Shown: positions 1-5,776 of the stretch, piece after piece
Position numbering within the stretch: the first letter of the stretch is position 1
Layout: each line of letters opens with the position of its first letter
Assembly (NCBI GenBank): GCA_021850555.1
Contig: JAJZLX010000481.1
Coordinates: forward strand, 1-5,895
DNA: 5,895 nt
Origin: Pseudomonadota bacterium
GTDB lineage: Bacteria; Pseudomonadota; Gammaproteobacteria; Steroidobacterales; Steroidobacteraceae
Reading direction: 5' to 3'
The notes under the pieces: generated by a model
Seen by the model: the letters and a program-made list of their open reading frames with translations, nothing else
Told to the model about the DNA's origin: nothing
Databases searched by the model: none
Made by a program: the position numbers and the translations under genes

Positions 1-638
1 CCAACCCCTTCGCACAGAATGAAGCGCTCCGACACGCGCAGCACTTCAGCGCGCTCGAGCGGGTCCTCCCCGCAAGGGATGATCGCGAAAGCACCATACG
101 GGCGCGTGCCCAGTGCAAACTTCTTCGCTCCGTCCCCGGAAATTCTCTGTAGGCCCCGCCACGTGAGCACCTCAGAGTCATCAAATCCGAGTACCGGGAC
201 CAGAAGCTCACCGCGCGTCCCCGAGACACGCAGTCCCGCGGCGCCAAGCGGCGGATCGTCCAGGTACGGATGCTCGTGAGGGTCATCGCCGCGCGCCCAG
301 GCCGCGCGCGCGGACTCGACCGCACGCCGATGCTCGGCCTCTCGTTCAGCGGCGTGCTCAGCCTGGCGGCGCCGGATCTCCTCGCGCTCAGCGGCCGAGA
401 TTGGGGGCAGCGAAGCACCCTGCTCTCGACCGCGGAAATACCGCAACTCGCCGCCGGCCTTGAAATTGCGAATCCATCCGTTGCCGTCCGGCCACAGCAA
501 ATACGAGGCATCCTCGCGGTCCCTCTCACGCTCCCCGGCATCGGCCCGATGAATCTTTCCATCCGCAAGACAGCGCATAGGATCGATCAAGACACCCTGT
601 TCTGCGGCCCACGCGATGAACTTGCGGTAGTCCACCAT
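1..638 (-). CDS. Toprim primase-like protein, N-terminal part (runs off left edge)
   Basis: The frame is open from ATG (638-636) to the left edge, giving about 212 residues with no stop; the C-terminus lies outside the window. Seen: an N-terminal region with DGKIHRAD (26-33) and DGNGWIRNFKAG (51-62), typical of plasmid and phage primase-like proteins. A charged helical stretch rich in Glu and Arg follows (about 82-115). Then come HPYLDDPPLGAAGLRVS (123-139), a LLVPVLG strand (145-151) and LQRISGDGAKKFALG (163-177). ILCEGV (207-212) is the start of a toprim fold, Glu210 being the expected catalytic acid. The later DxD motif would be beyond the edge. No CHC2 zinc finger is visible. The family is associated with plasmid and conjugative-element primases, some of which (for example RP4 TraC) are passed to the recipient. 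The start is firm: TGATG overlaps the stop of the upstream gene by one base, with GGGAGA about 9 bases before the ATG. Confidence 0.8.
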   Translation of the reverse strand, partial: MVDYRKFIAWAAEQGVLIDPMRCLADGKIHRADAGERERDREDASYLLWPDGNGWIRNFKAGGELRYFRGREQGASLPPISAAEREEIRRRQAEHAAEREAEHRRAVESARAAWARGDDPHEHPYLDDPPLGAAGLRVSGTRGELLVPVLGFDDSEVLTWRGLQRISGDGAKKFALGTRPYGAFAIIPCGEDPLERAEVLRVSERFILCEGV

Positions 639-1168
639 CAGCGACTCTCTCCCAGGCCCTCTTCCATCCCCTCATCGAGAGTGGCTTCATCGCCCGCGGC
701 GCGCGTGTCAGTCCTGCGTTCTTCCGGCACCTGTTCGACGTCGAAGTGCACACACTCCTTCTCCGTGAGTTCACGATCACAGGCAATGACGCCGTAGCGA
801 TGCCGGCTTACCGGGAGATTCGGTCGCAGATGCGCGATGTCCCGCGGTACCTCGACATAGTCCCACTTCAGCCCCGCCGGCATCGTCGCAAAGCCCGCCG
901 GGCGCAACAGCGGCCGGTACAGGTACCGCGCCGGCTCTCGCTGCGAAGGTGGCTCGTTGTTCTCAGTCCCACGCGCGAGCGGCTCAGCAGGTTCCGTGTT
1001 CAGCCCCTCGCAAAGACCGTCAATTTCCTCTGTCGTCATCGGCTCGAACTCAAACCCGTTCGTCGCAACGTGCTCAACATCCTGCGGCGGCGCTCCACCG
1101 TTCATCTCCAACTGTTGCTGATACACACGGAGCGCCGCCAGCACGGTCGCGAGCTCTCTTGCATTCAT
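638..1168 (-). CDS. Conserved mobile-element protein of unknown function, two-domain (176 aa)
   Basis: Not assignable to a characterised function. Two blocks are visible. Residues 1-57 (MNARELATVLAALRVYQQQL, then EHVATNGFEFEPMTTEEIDGLCEGLN) resemble a small helical protein I recall from proteobacterial plasmids and ICEs, usually near ardC-like genes. A Pro/Glu-rich linker spans about 58-80. Residues 81-150 (YLYRPLLRPAGFATMPAGL, KWDYVEVPRD, NLPVSRHRYGVI, ELTEKECVHFDVE) look like a second small alpha/beta domain, also seen as a short separate product in such elements. The tail (151-176) is acidic and low in complexity. Both comparisons are from memory. The start is secure: its ATG overlaps the ArdC stop as ATGA (1168-1165), with AGGAG 7 bases upstream inside the ArdC gene. 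No signal peptide or membrane segment is seen, so it is probably cytoplasmic. It is translated with ArdC and the primase-like gene. Confidence 0.82.
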   Translation of the reverse strand: MNARELATVLAALRVYQQQLEMNGGAPPQDVEHVATNGFEFEPMTTEEIDGLCEGLNTEPAEPLARGTENNEPPSQREPARYLYRPLLRPAGFATMPAGLKWDYVEVPRDIAHLRPNLPVSRHRYGVIACDRELTEKECVHFDVEQVPEERRTDTRAAGDEATLDEGMEEGLGESR

Positions 1169-3876
1169 CGTTCGACTCCTTCTTCCGGCTCGACTGCGAC
1201 GATATCCTCGGTCACGGCGCGATGTCGCTCGCCGAGGGCTCGCGAGAGCGCGGCCTCCCGCGAGGCAACCGTACCCAGCCGTTCGCGCGTCGCGGGGTCG
1301 CGCAGCGCGAGGTCCCCGTTCGCCGCGGATTCGATCCGCATCAACTCGCCATGGCGCCCGTCAACAACCCCACCACACTCCTGTAGATCGTGCTGCGCAC
1401 ACGCCGCCTCGATCACCGATGCCTGGTGCGGCGTGACGCCGGCAAGCTCGAGCGCCTGCTCGAGTTCGCGCTCCCGCGCGAGCACGTAATCCGCCGCCTC
1501 TCCGGCTTCCTTCGCGGCGCGGAAAAACTCGTTCTTGTCGGCCTTCAACACCTTGGCCCAGCTCTGAAGGTACGCCTTGTGTTGAATATCGATGTTCGAC
1601 TCCACACTCCCCGGACGCGATGCCTCGTCACGACCGGCGATGCCGGTCTCCGCCGACAGGAATGCGCTTGCGAGCTCGGCCCGCAATTCCTCGCGGGCGT
1701 AGCCTTCGGAGCCAAACCGGTGATCGCCCGTGATGCCATCACGCGCGAGCCGCTGCGCGGCACCTGTGGCATGGCCGATCTCATGCAGCGCAGTGGCGTA
1801 GTAGCGCTCCTGGGAGATGAATCGGTCACGCTCGGGCAACTGGATCGTGTCAATGATCGACACATAACACGCCGCATCGCCGCCGACCTTAAACGCGATG
1901 CCGTCGGCGCGCATGGCAGCCATGAGAAACTCACCCCGCGTGTGCGCATCGATCGCCGGGCACTGCTCCGGGAGAGACTTTAACTTCTCGGGATCAAGCC
2001 CCTCGCACTGCTCGACGTTGAAGACCGTGAACACGCGCGCAGCAGCGGTATCAAGACTCTCGTGCGCAGCACGCCAGGAGATCTGTTTACCGTTGTGCTC
2101 GACGCGCAGGGAGTTTGGATGCGCGGTCGTCGTGGTTCGTTTCGAATAGCCCGACGCGCGGATCTCGACTCCGGCTGGGCCCTCCGCAAACACCTTGACG
2201 CGCGCTCCATCCAGCGTGATCTTTACGTCCCTGCGCTCCCAAAACGGCCGCGGCTTCCACACCTCGATCGGTACACCGTGCTCGCCCTTGCGAACGTAAC
2301 CGCTGGCTTCCCCAACTTGCCTGAACGTCAGCCATCGCGGGTCCGTATATCCGCGTTCGGCGGCGACCAGCATCGTCATGAAGCGATTGATGCCTTGATA
2401 GCGATGCCCGGAGAGTCCGTTCATGGGCCGCTCGCCCTGCCTCCACGGCTTCTCCCAGGGGATTTTTCCCTCCTCGAGCGCCGCGACCATCTTGTCGGTG
2501 ATCTCCTGACGAAAATCGCGGCCGTGCTGATTCGATGAGCTTCGCGGCTCCTGCACAGGAGCGCTGCCGGGTGGCTCGGGCGGCTGGCTAAGACCCTCAT
2601 GCAACCCGGAAGAGCGCGAATCGAAGATGCGCGCCGTCTCGGCCGTGACCGCGAGCGCCGTGGCAAGCGCATCTCCGGCGCGCGAACTGGGCAAAGCGGT
2701 AAGAATCGCAACGAGAGGCCCCTGACCAGCCCCGTCCTCAACCTGGCCGGCCGGCTTCGAAACGAGTGAGGCCATACCCTCGAACCACTCGATGCGACTG
2801 CCGTCAACCGCCCCCGCATGGGGCTCGGCGTCGCCGTAGACCGCGCGGATCATGCCTCGAAACTCGGCGGACTCGGCAAGGCGCGCCGCCTGGGCAACCG
2901 ACTCCAGGTCATCCGCGCGACCAGTCAAGATGACCGCGTATGAGCCGACGAGCACCGCGGCGTGCGACACGGACTTCATGACCTCAGACGGCGAATATCG
3001 GCTGGGTGTCACCGTGGAAGCCGCGAGGCGGCCGAGCAGTTCCCGCTGTTGCGTCTCATTGGCAAGGGACTCGAAGAATGCATCCGCTTCGAGCCACGCC
3101 ATATCCCGCCCTTCGTACTGCACGCGGATCTGGCGAGATTCCACCTCGATGACGTTCGATACGCCCTCGAGCGCGATCGCGATACGGCCCGGCCCGTTGA
3201 CCTCAGAGACCCACGCCCGCCGGTCCCGGTACATGAGCATCACACCGTCGCGCTCCCAAAACGGCTTTTCCATCACTGCCGTAGGGGCACCGATGCCGCT
3301 GGCTTGGGCATATTGCCGCTCGGCCTGCTCACGATTGAGAGACATGGCCTCCGGTAGGACTTTCGCCTCGAGCGCCTCGAGGAGCGGGGGACGGAGTCCC
3401 CACTCCGACTGTGCAATGGTCACGGGCGCTTCACGCACATCGAGACTCGCGCTGCTCGAAACGCTACGCAGCGCCGAAAGCGCTGCGTGGGCCGCCGACG
3501 GTTCCCATTCGGCATGCTCGCAAGACTGGTAGTCGAGATACCGGGCCAGCTCGGCGGCGGCGGCCGGCTGGACTATGAGCCGCGGGTGCTCGCCGTGCAT
3601 CGCATCCAAAAACTCCCGCGCGGCATCGTGCGCAAGCGCGATGACGTCCTTATCGAGAAGATTCGGGCCGGCGCGACCAATTCCCTCCGGCGTGCCGGGA
3701 ACGTATCCGTGGGGGCGGTCGGCACGAACGCTCGCAATGTTCTCGCGCGCCAAGCTCCTGGCGACCTGAAAGACATTGAGCTCGCGCACCCCAGGCGGCT
3801 GATTCGCCTCCGGAAGCCGTTTCACGAGAGCGGCCAGAAGGCCAATTTCATAGGGGTCTGCAACGAATGCGCTCAT
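1165..3876 (-). CDS. ardC-like: ArdC-like antirestriction / zinc-metallopeptidase polyvalent protein (903 aa)
   Basis: ArdC proteins bind single-stranded DNA and protect incoming conjugative DNA from host restriction; pSa ArdC is reported to travel to the recipient. Seen: residues 453-545 form the N-terminal ArdC domain (RDFRQEITDKMVAALEEG, IPWEKPWRQGERPMNG, YQGINRFM, WLTFRQVGEASGYVRKGEHG). Residues 614-625 (RVFTVFNVEQCE) and about 640-805 form the metallopeptidase half. This includes ALHEIGHATGAAQRL with zinc motif HEIGH (698-702), a likely third ligand in REELRAELASAFLSAETGI (Glu730 or Glu734), and the closing HKAYLQSWAKVLKADKNEFF. Ordinary ArdC proteins are roughly 300 residues. Here there is also a 450-residue N-terminal extension of unknown fold, a 98-residue C-terminal extension, and about 65 residues inserted between the two core domains. 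The PFWER module occurs twice (205-261 and 544-601). The start ATG has GGGAGA 5 bases upstream. It is first in the coupled operon. The architecture fits the large polyvalent proteins of phages and conjugative elements. Confidence 0.88.
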   Translation of the reverse strand: MSAFVADPYEIGLLAALVKRLPEANQPPGVRELNVFQVARSLARENIASVRADRPHGYVPGTPEGIGRAGPNLLDKDVIALAHDAAREFLDAMHGEHPRLIVQPAAAAELARYLDYQSCEHAEWEPSAAHAALSALRSVSSSASLDVREAPVTIAQSEWGLRPPLLEALEAKVLPEAMSLNREQAERQYAQASGIGAPTAVMEKPFWERDGVMLMYRDRRAWVSEVNGPGRIAIALEGVSNVIEVESRQIRVQYEGRDMAWLEADAFFESLANETQQRELLGRLAASTVTPSRYSPSEVMKSVSHAAVLVGSYAVILTGRADDLESVAQAARLAESAEFRGMIRAVYGDAEPHAGAVDGSRIEWFEGMASLVSKPAGQVEDGAGQGPLVAILTALPSSRAGDALATALAVTAETARIFDSRSSGLHEGLSQPPEPPGSAPVQEPRSSSNQHGRDFRQEITDKMVAALEEGKIPWEKPWRQGERPMNGLSGHRYQGINRFMTMLVAAERGYTDPRWLTFRQVGEASGYVRKGEHGVPIEVWKPRPFWERRDVKITLDGARVKVFAEGPAGVEIRASGYSKRTTTTAHPNSLRVEHNGKQISWRAAHESLDTAAARVFTVFNVEQCEGLDPEKLKSLPEQCPAIDAHTRGEFLMAAMRADGIAFKVGGDAACYVSIIDTIQLPERDRFISQERYYATALHEIGHATGAAQRLARDGITGDHRFGSEGYAREELRAELASAFLSAETGIAGRDEASRPGSVESNIDIQHKAYLQSWAKVLKADKNEFFRAAKEAGEAADYVLARERELEQALELAGVTPHQASVIEAACAQHDLQECGGVVDGRHGELMRIESAANGDLALRDPATRERLGTVASREAALSRALGERHRAVTEDIVAVEPEEGVER
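2074..2247 (-). other. FWER module, copy 2 (inserted between the two ArdC core domains)
   Basis: This segment encodes residues 544-601 of the ArdC-like protein: PFWER, 41 residues (VKITL, ARVKVFAEG and GVEIRASGY blocks), then LRVEHNGKQISW. It sits between the ArdC DNA-binding domain and the VFNVEQ strand that opens the peptidase half, where ordinary ArdC proteins have a short linker. At DNA level it shares a 16-base identical run with copy 1 (2233-2248 and 3250-3265), encoding PFWER. Confidence 0.6.
3094..3264 (-). other. FWER module, copy 1 (in N-terminal extension of the ArdC-like protein)
   Basis: This segment encodes residues 205-261 of the ArdC-like protein: PFWER, 40 residues with beta-like alternation (including VMLMY and RIAIALEG), then IRVQYEGRDMAW. 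A helical stretch LEADAFFESLANETQQREL follows. It matches copy 2 in motif order and almost exactly in spacing. The preceding residues ASG...GAP (192-198) also resemble ASG...GVP (524-536) before copy 2. Its role is unknown; a small beta-rich binding domain is the simplest guess. Confidence 0.6.
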
Positions 3877-4207
3877 ACGGGTCTCCCGGCACAGAAAAGA
3901 ACGGGTGCCTCACCCTTCTCCTCCGCTGCCCGGGCCCCTTGCCGGGGCGCAATCCACTGATGGGCACAGCCCCTACTGCGGCTCCGTCAAAGCCGTATTC
4001 CGGATTGCCGGATCGAGTTCATGCCCGTGGCAAATGCCAACGTCACGCGCTCCGCGCCGTCTGGCTGTTCTCCAATGCGGCCTCGGCCACCGCGATGTAT
4101 GGCATGACTTCCCTTTGTTCGGTGAATCGGGTACTATTTCCCCGCCGAGGTATATGGGCGAGGACACTGCGCCGCAGCGAGATAGGACTCAAAACGGTGG
4201 CACACTC

Positions 4208-4252
4208 ATGGCAAAAGACTTGGCCGACCGAACTGTGAAGTCGCAAAACTAG
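4208..4252 (+). CDS. Possible 14-codon leader peptide
   Basis: ATG at 4208 reads MAKDLADRTVKSQN and stops with TAG. GGTGG (4196-4200) lies 7 bases upstream, a fair ribosome-binding site. Codons 5-8 contain TTGGCCGACCG (4220-4230), the same 11 bases found just before the RBS of the first MTAIQDT gene (4413-4423), with TGGCCGACCG at 5074-5083 in the second leader. It may be a leader peptide, or the motif may be a binding site that happens to be open. The same frame extends upstream to 3905, but that extension has no coding character that I recognise. Confidence 0.2.
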   Translation: MAKDLADRTVKSQN

Positions 4253-4354
4253 ACGAGTTCATGGAAGTTCCTATGCCCCCGGTCCGTTAAATCGGACATT
4301 TCTCATCCGTTCGCGGGGTCCCGCACGGTGAGCCCACGGATGGGAACGCCCTTG

Positions 4355-4440
4355 GCCCGGGCAGTCACCAAACACCCCTGTTTGGTCGGCCGGGCTACGT
4401 TCGACGCAGTTTTTGGCCGACCGTTTGGATATTCGGAGGC
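4355..4440 (+). promoter_or_regulatory. Structured 5' leader / operator, copy 1, with RBS
   Basis: Seen: a perfect inverted repeat ACCAAACA-CCCC-TGTTTGGT (4367-4386), flanked by GCCCGG (4355-4360) and CCGGGC (4390-4395), which can extend the hairpin. GGTCGGCC (4384-4391) can pair with GGCCGACC (4415-4422), and a second GTTTGG (4423-4428) competes for CCAAAC. The RBS GGAGG is at 4435-4439, 7 bases before the ATG. Pairing of the 8-bp stem and of GGTCGGCC/GGCCGACC is mutually exclusive where they overlap, as in attenuators. A protein operator is an equally valid reading. The whole element recurs at 5015-5099. Confidence 0.6.
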
Positions 4441-4446
4441 TTTTTC

Positions 4447-4713
4447 ATGACTGCGATTCAGGACACCTACCCGGCACAGGCGAACTCGCCCCTCAAATCC
4501 CGTGCGCGAGACCTCACGAGCCAGAGCGCTCCATGGCTCGAGGCGCTTGATCACCTCGATACCGTCGAATCACTCCTCTTGACGGTGCTCCGGCGCATGG
4601 AGACGGAAGAAGATTGGGGACCCGAACAAACAACCCTGATGGTCGGCCTCGAGTATCTCAAACGCGCCGAGGCCCGCATCCGTGCGATCCGAGATGTCCC
4701 TGGCTCTGGGTGA
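4447..4713 (+). CDS. Small helical protein of unknown function, MTAIQDT paralog 1 (88 aa)
   Basis: Function not recognised. Residues 1-7 (MTAIQDT) are identical to paralog 2, residues 8-29 are variable and probably disordered, and residues 30-79 are well conserved. The conserved part reads WLEALDHLDT, then ESLLLTVLRRM, EEDWGPEQTTL and GLEYLKRAEARIR. It looks like two amphipathic helices joined by an acidic EEDWGPEQ turn. No signal peptide, membrane segment, metal motif or obvious helix-turn-helix is visible. Topology loosely recalls small Pseudomonas families such as DUF3077 or DUF6124, but I cannot support that assignment. The start is fixed by GGAGG 7 bases upstream and by exact agreement with paralog 2. 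It is transcribed away from the ArdC-like operon, behind a structured leader. A small regulator or accessory protein of the element is possible. Confidence 0.75.
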   Translation: MTAIQDTYPAQANSPLKSRARDLTSQSAPWLEALDHLDTVESLLLTVLRRMETEEDWGPEQTTLMVGLEYLKRAEARIRAIRDVPGSG

Positions 4714-4785
4714 ATGAGTCCATGTTAAGTAAAACAATGCCCGCATCATCGAATCAAACCGGCCACGCGGATGAGCGCATCGTGT

Positions 4786-4814
4786 TTGCAAGGCACACCA
4801 TACAGGCGCACAAT
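4786..4814 (+). promoter_or_regulatory. Candidate sigma-70 promoter for paralog 2
   Basis: TTGCAA (4786-4791) and CACAAT (4809-4814) are separated by 17 bases; each matches 4 of 6 consensus positions. It would give paralog 2 its own transcript with a leader of roughly 280 bases. This is a weak match found by eye. Confidence 0.22.
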
Positions 4815-5014
4815 TCGTCCGTTGGAGAGTATCGAGTGAGGAAACTGCCCTGCGAGGGAGGCGGAGCGCCACGATCGCAGAGCACGCTCGAGGTGAGGGA
4901 CTCCAACCGACCAATAGCAAGTCGCTAAAAGGCGAGATCAAGGATGAGTGCGTCCACGTAAATGGATGCGTGCTGCTTGCCCGTCACTCGGTTAGTCGGG
5001 CACCTTGCCCAATA

Positions 5015-5099
5015 AGCCGGGCAGTCACCAAACACCATTGTTTGGTCGGCCCGGCTACGTTCATCGCAGTTTCTGGCCGACCGTTTGGATATTCGGAGG
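5015..5099 (+). promoter_or_regulatory. Structured 5' leader / operator, copy 2, with RBS
   Basis: This is a near copy of the 4355-4440 element, roughly 90% identical by eye. The hairpin is stronger here: AGCCGGGC (5015-5022), AGTC, ACCAAACA (5027-5034), loop CCAT, TGTTTGGT (5039-5046), CG, GCCCGGCT (5049-5056). Both stems pair perfectly. The loop differs from copy 1 (CCAT against CCCC) while the inner stem is unchanged. GGTCGGCC (5044-5051) and GGCCGACC (5075-5082) are also kept. GGAGG at 5095-5099 lies 6 bases before the ATG at 5106. Confidence 0.6.
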
Positions 5100-5105
5100 C
5101 TTCTC

Positions 5106-5375
5106 ATGACTGCGATTCAGGACACCGCCCCAGCCCGCGCTCGCGCAGCCCGCAAACTCCCTACGGGCAATTCCGCGCACGACACCGAAACCTGGCTCGA
5201 GTCACTCGACCATCTCGACACCGCAGAATCGATCGTTCTCACGGTGCTCCGGCGGATGGGCTCGGAGGAAGATTGGGGACCGGAACAGACGACGCTTCTC
5301 GCCGGCCTCGAGTACCTCAAACGTGTAGCGCAGCGGATCCGGCGCCACGTCGACCAGCCTTCACGTCGCAAATAG
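5106..5375 (+). CDS. Small helical protein of unknown function, MTAIQDT paralog 2 (89 aa)
   Basis: This is the paralog of the gene at 4447. MTAIQDT is identical, and about 39 of 50 residues are identical over positions 30-79, including LDHLDT, LTVLRRM, EEDWGPEQTTL and GLEYLKR. Residues 8-29 differ almost completely and are rich in Ala and Arg; the tail HVDQPSRRK is more basic than in paralog 1. The frame stays open upstream to a TTG at 5085, but ATG 5106 is the right start: it follows GGAGG by 6 bases and matches the paralog exactly. The function is unknown. A perfect hairpin follows 9 bases after the TAG. Keeping two copies, each with its own leader, suggests both are expressed and may form homo- or hetero-oligomers; that is inference. 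Confidence 0.75.
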   Translation: MTAIQDTAPARARAARKLPTGNSAHDTETWLESLDHLDTAESIVLTVLRRMGSEEDWGPEQTTLLAGLEYLKRVAQRIRRHVDQPSRRK

Positions 5376-5384
5376 GCCGTGCTC

Positions 5385-5414
5385 CAGCCTGGCGGGCGCA
5401 AGCCCGCCAGGCTG
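5385..5414. terminator. Perfect 13-bp hairpin between convergent genes, possible bidirectional terminator
   Basis: CAGCCTGGCGGGC (5385-5397), loop GCAA (GNRA type on the plus strand), GCCCGCCAGGCTG (5402-5414), with no mismatch. It lies between the TAG of paralog 2 (5375) and the stop of the convergent 117-residue gene (5423). The position suits a shared terminator. There is no T-run after the stem on either strand, so classic intrinsic termination is not assured. It could instead be a 3'-end stabiliser or a REP-like element. Confidence 0.5.
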
Positions 5415-5422
5415 CATCGCCC

Positions 5423-5776
5423 CTACCGGCCCAGGTCCGCGCTGTCCTCGACCCCGACATCACGATCACGATCTTCGATCCGCGCAAAGAGTTCCTTGCC
5501 CTCCGCGTGACTCAAGCCGCCCAACCGTTCACAGGCGAGGAGCCAGGACATTCGCTCCGGCACACCGCCCTCTTTCTCGACCAGGACCGAAAGCGAGATC
5601 GGATTAACCGCTTTCGGACGGGCTCCCCCCTCGAGCGGTTCAACCATCACCCGAGTGCCATCCTCGATGACGTCGACGACGTTCACTGGCACTTCTTCGG
5701 CGCGCTCGGTCTCCCCGCGCGACTCCAGAAGTAAAACCCTGACCTCCTCGCGAGCCCAAAATCTCTCAATGCTCAT
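5423..5776 (-). CDS. FWER-module protein coupled to the putative coupling-protein gene (117 aa)
   Basis: Function not recognised. Residues 6-78 repeat the module found twice in the ArdC-like protein: RFWAREEV at the start, alternating beta-like strands (VRVLLLES, VPVNVVDVIEDG, TRVMVEPLEGG), then ISLSVLVEKEGG and MSW (76-78). The following helix LLACERLGGLSHAEGKELF (79-97) parallels LEADAFFESLANETQQREL after copy 1 in ArdC. The spacing from FW to the closing W is about 16 residues longer than in ArdC. The C-terminus (98-117) is charged and mostly acidic. No signal peptide or membrane segment is seen. The start is fixed by an ATGA overlap with the upstream gene (5776-5773) and GGGAAGGA ending 4 bases upstream. 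Coupling to a putative conjugation gene suggests an accessory role in transfer or establishment, but this is inference. Confidence 0.78.
   Translation of the reverse strand: MSIERFWAREEVRVLLLESRGETERAEEVPVNVVDVIEDGTRVMVEPLEGGARPKAVNPISLSVLVEKEGGVPERMSWLLACERLGGLSHAEGKELFARIEDRDRDVGVEDSADLGR

Larger units (their letters stand above)
3877..4446. other. Gene-poor divergent region between the ArdC-like gene and the first small gene
   Basis: About 570 bases separate the divergent ArdC-like gene and the first MTAIQDT gene, so promoters for both should lie here. No convincing coding region is seen. Near the ArdC side there are short inverted repeats: GGGTG-CCT-CACCC (3903-3915), GCCCC-TTGCC-GGGGC (3934-3948) and TCCGG-ATTG-CCGGA (3999-4012). 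A weak plus-strand promoter-like pair is TTCCCT (4109-4114), 17 bases, TACTAT (4132-4137). A 14-codon ORF starts at 4208. Further inverted repeats are GTCCG-TTAAAT-CGGAC (4282-4297) and GCGGG-GT-CCCGC (4313-4324) flanked by CCGT/ACGG. The last 90 or so bases are the duplicated leader described separately. No convincing promoter for the ArdC-like operon was identified. Confidence 0.7.
4714..5105. other. Gene-poor spacer between the two MTAIQDT paralogs
   Basis: About 390 bases. A plus-strand frame from ATG 4722 to 4928 (68 codons) is open but lacks a good RBS, uses codons unlike the neighbouring genes and encodes nothing I recognise. One promoter-like pair (4786-4814) is listed separately. Near the end are a hairpin TGCCCG-TC-ACT-CGGTT-AGT-CGGGCA (4978-5002) and a competing TGCCC/GGGCA pair (5006-5010 and 5019-5023), just before leader copy 2. 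Base composition looks less GC-rich than the operon genes. Confidence 0.6.

Noticed and set aside
270..1489. Plus-strand open frames opposite the primase-like, 176-residue and ArdC genes
   Set aside because: They are antisense shadows of GC-rich coding DNA, with low-complexity Arg/Ser-rich products and no RBS.
3962..3990. TTGACG on the minus strand as the -35 box of the ArdC promoter
   Set aside because: No acceptable -10 hexamer lies 16-18 bases downstream (GTGCCC or TGTGCC is found there).
3905..4252. Plus-strand 115-codon frame upstream of the first small gene
   Set aside because: It contains inverted repeats, shows no recognisable protein features and has no good RBS at its start. Only the last 14 codons from 4208 have an RBS-like site.
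4722..4928. Possible 68-residue gene right after paralog 1
   Set aside because: RBS support is poor, codon use differs from the neighbours, and no counterpart follows paralog 2 despite the duplication.
4355..5099. Repeat pair as a CRISPR array or integron attC sites
   Set aside because: There are only two copies, about 660 bases apart, each fixed before a gene start; there are no regular spacers and no attC core-site layout.
5085..5105. Upstream TTG start extending paralog 2 by 7 residues
   Set aside because: The extension lies over the RBS and is absent in frame from paralog 1. ATG 5106 agrees exactly with the paralog.
4970..5734. Long plus-strand open frame of about 254 codons
   Set aside because: It overlaps paralog 2 in another frame and lies antisense to the 117-residue gene. 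Both have RBS and homology support; this frame has neither.
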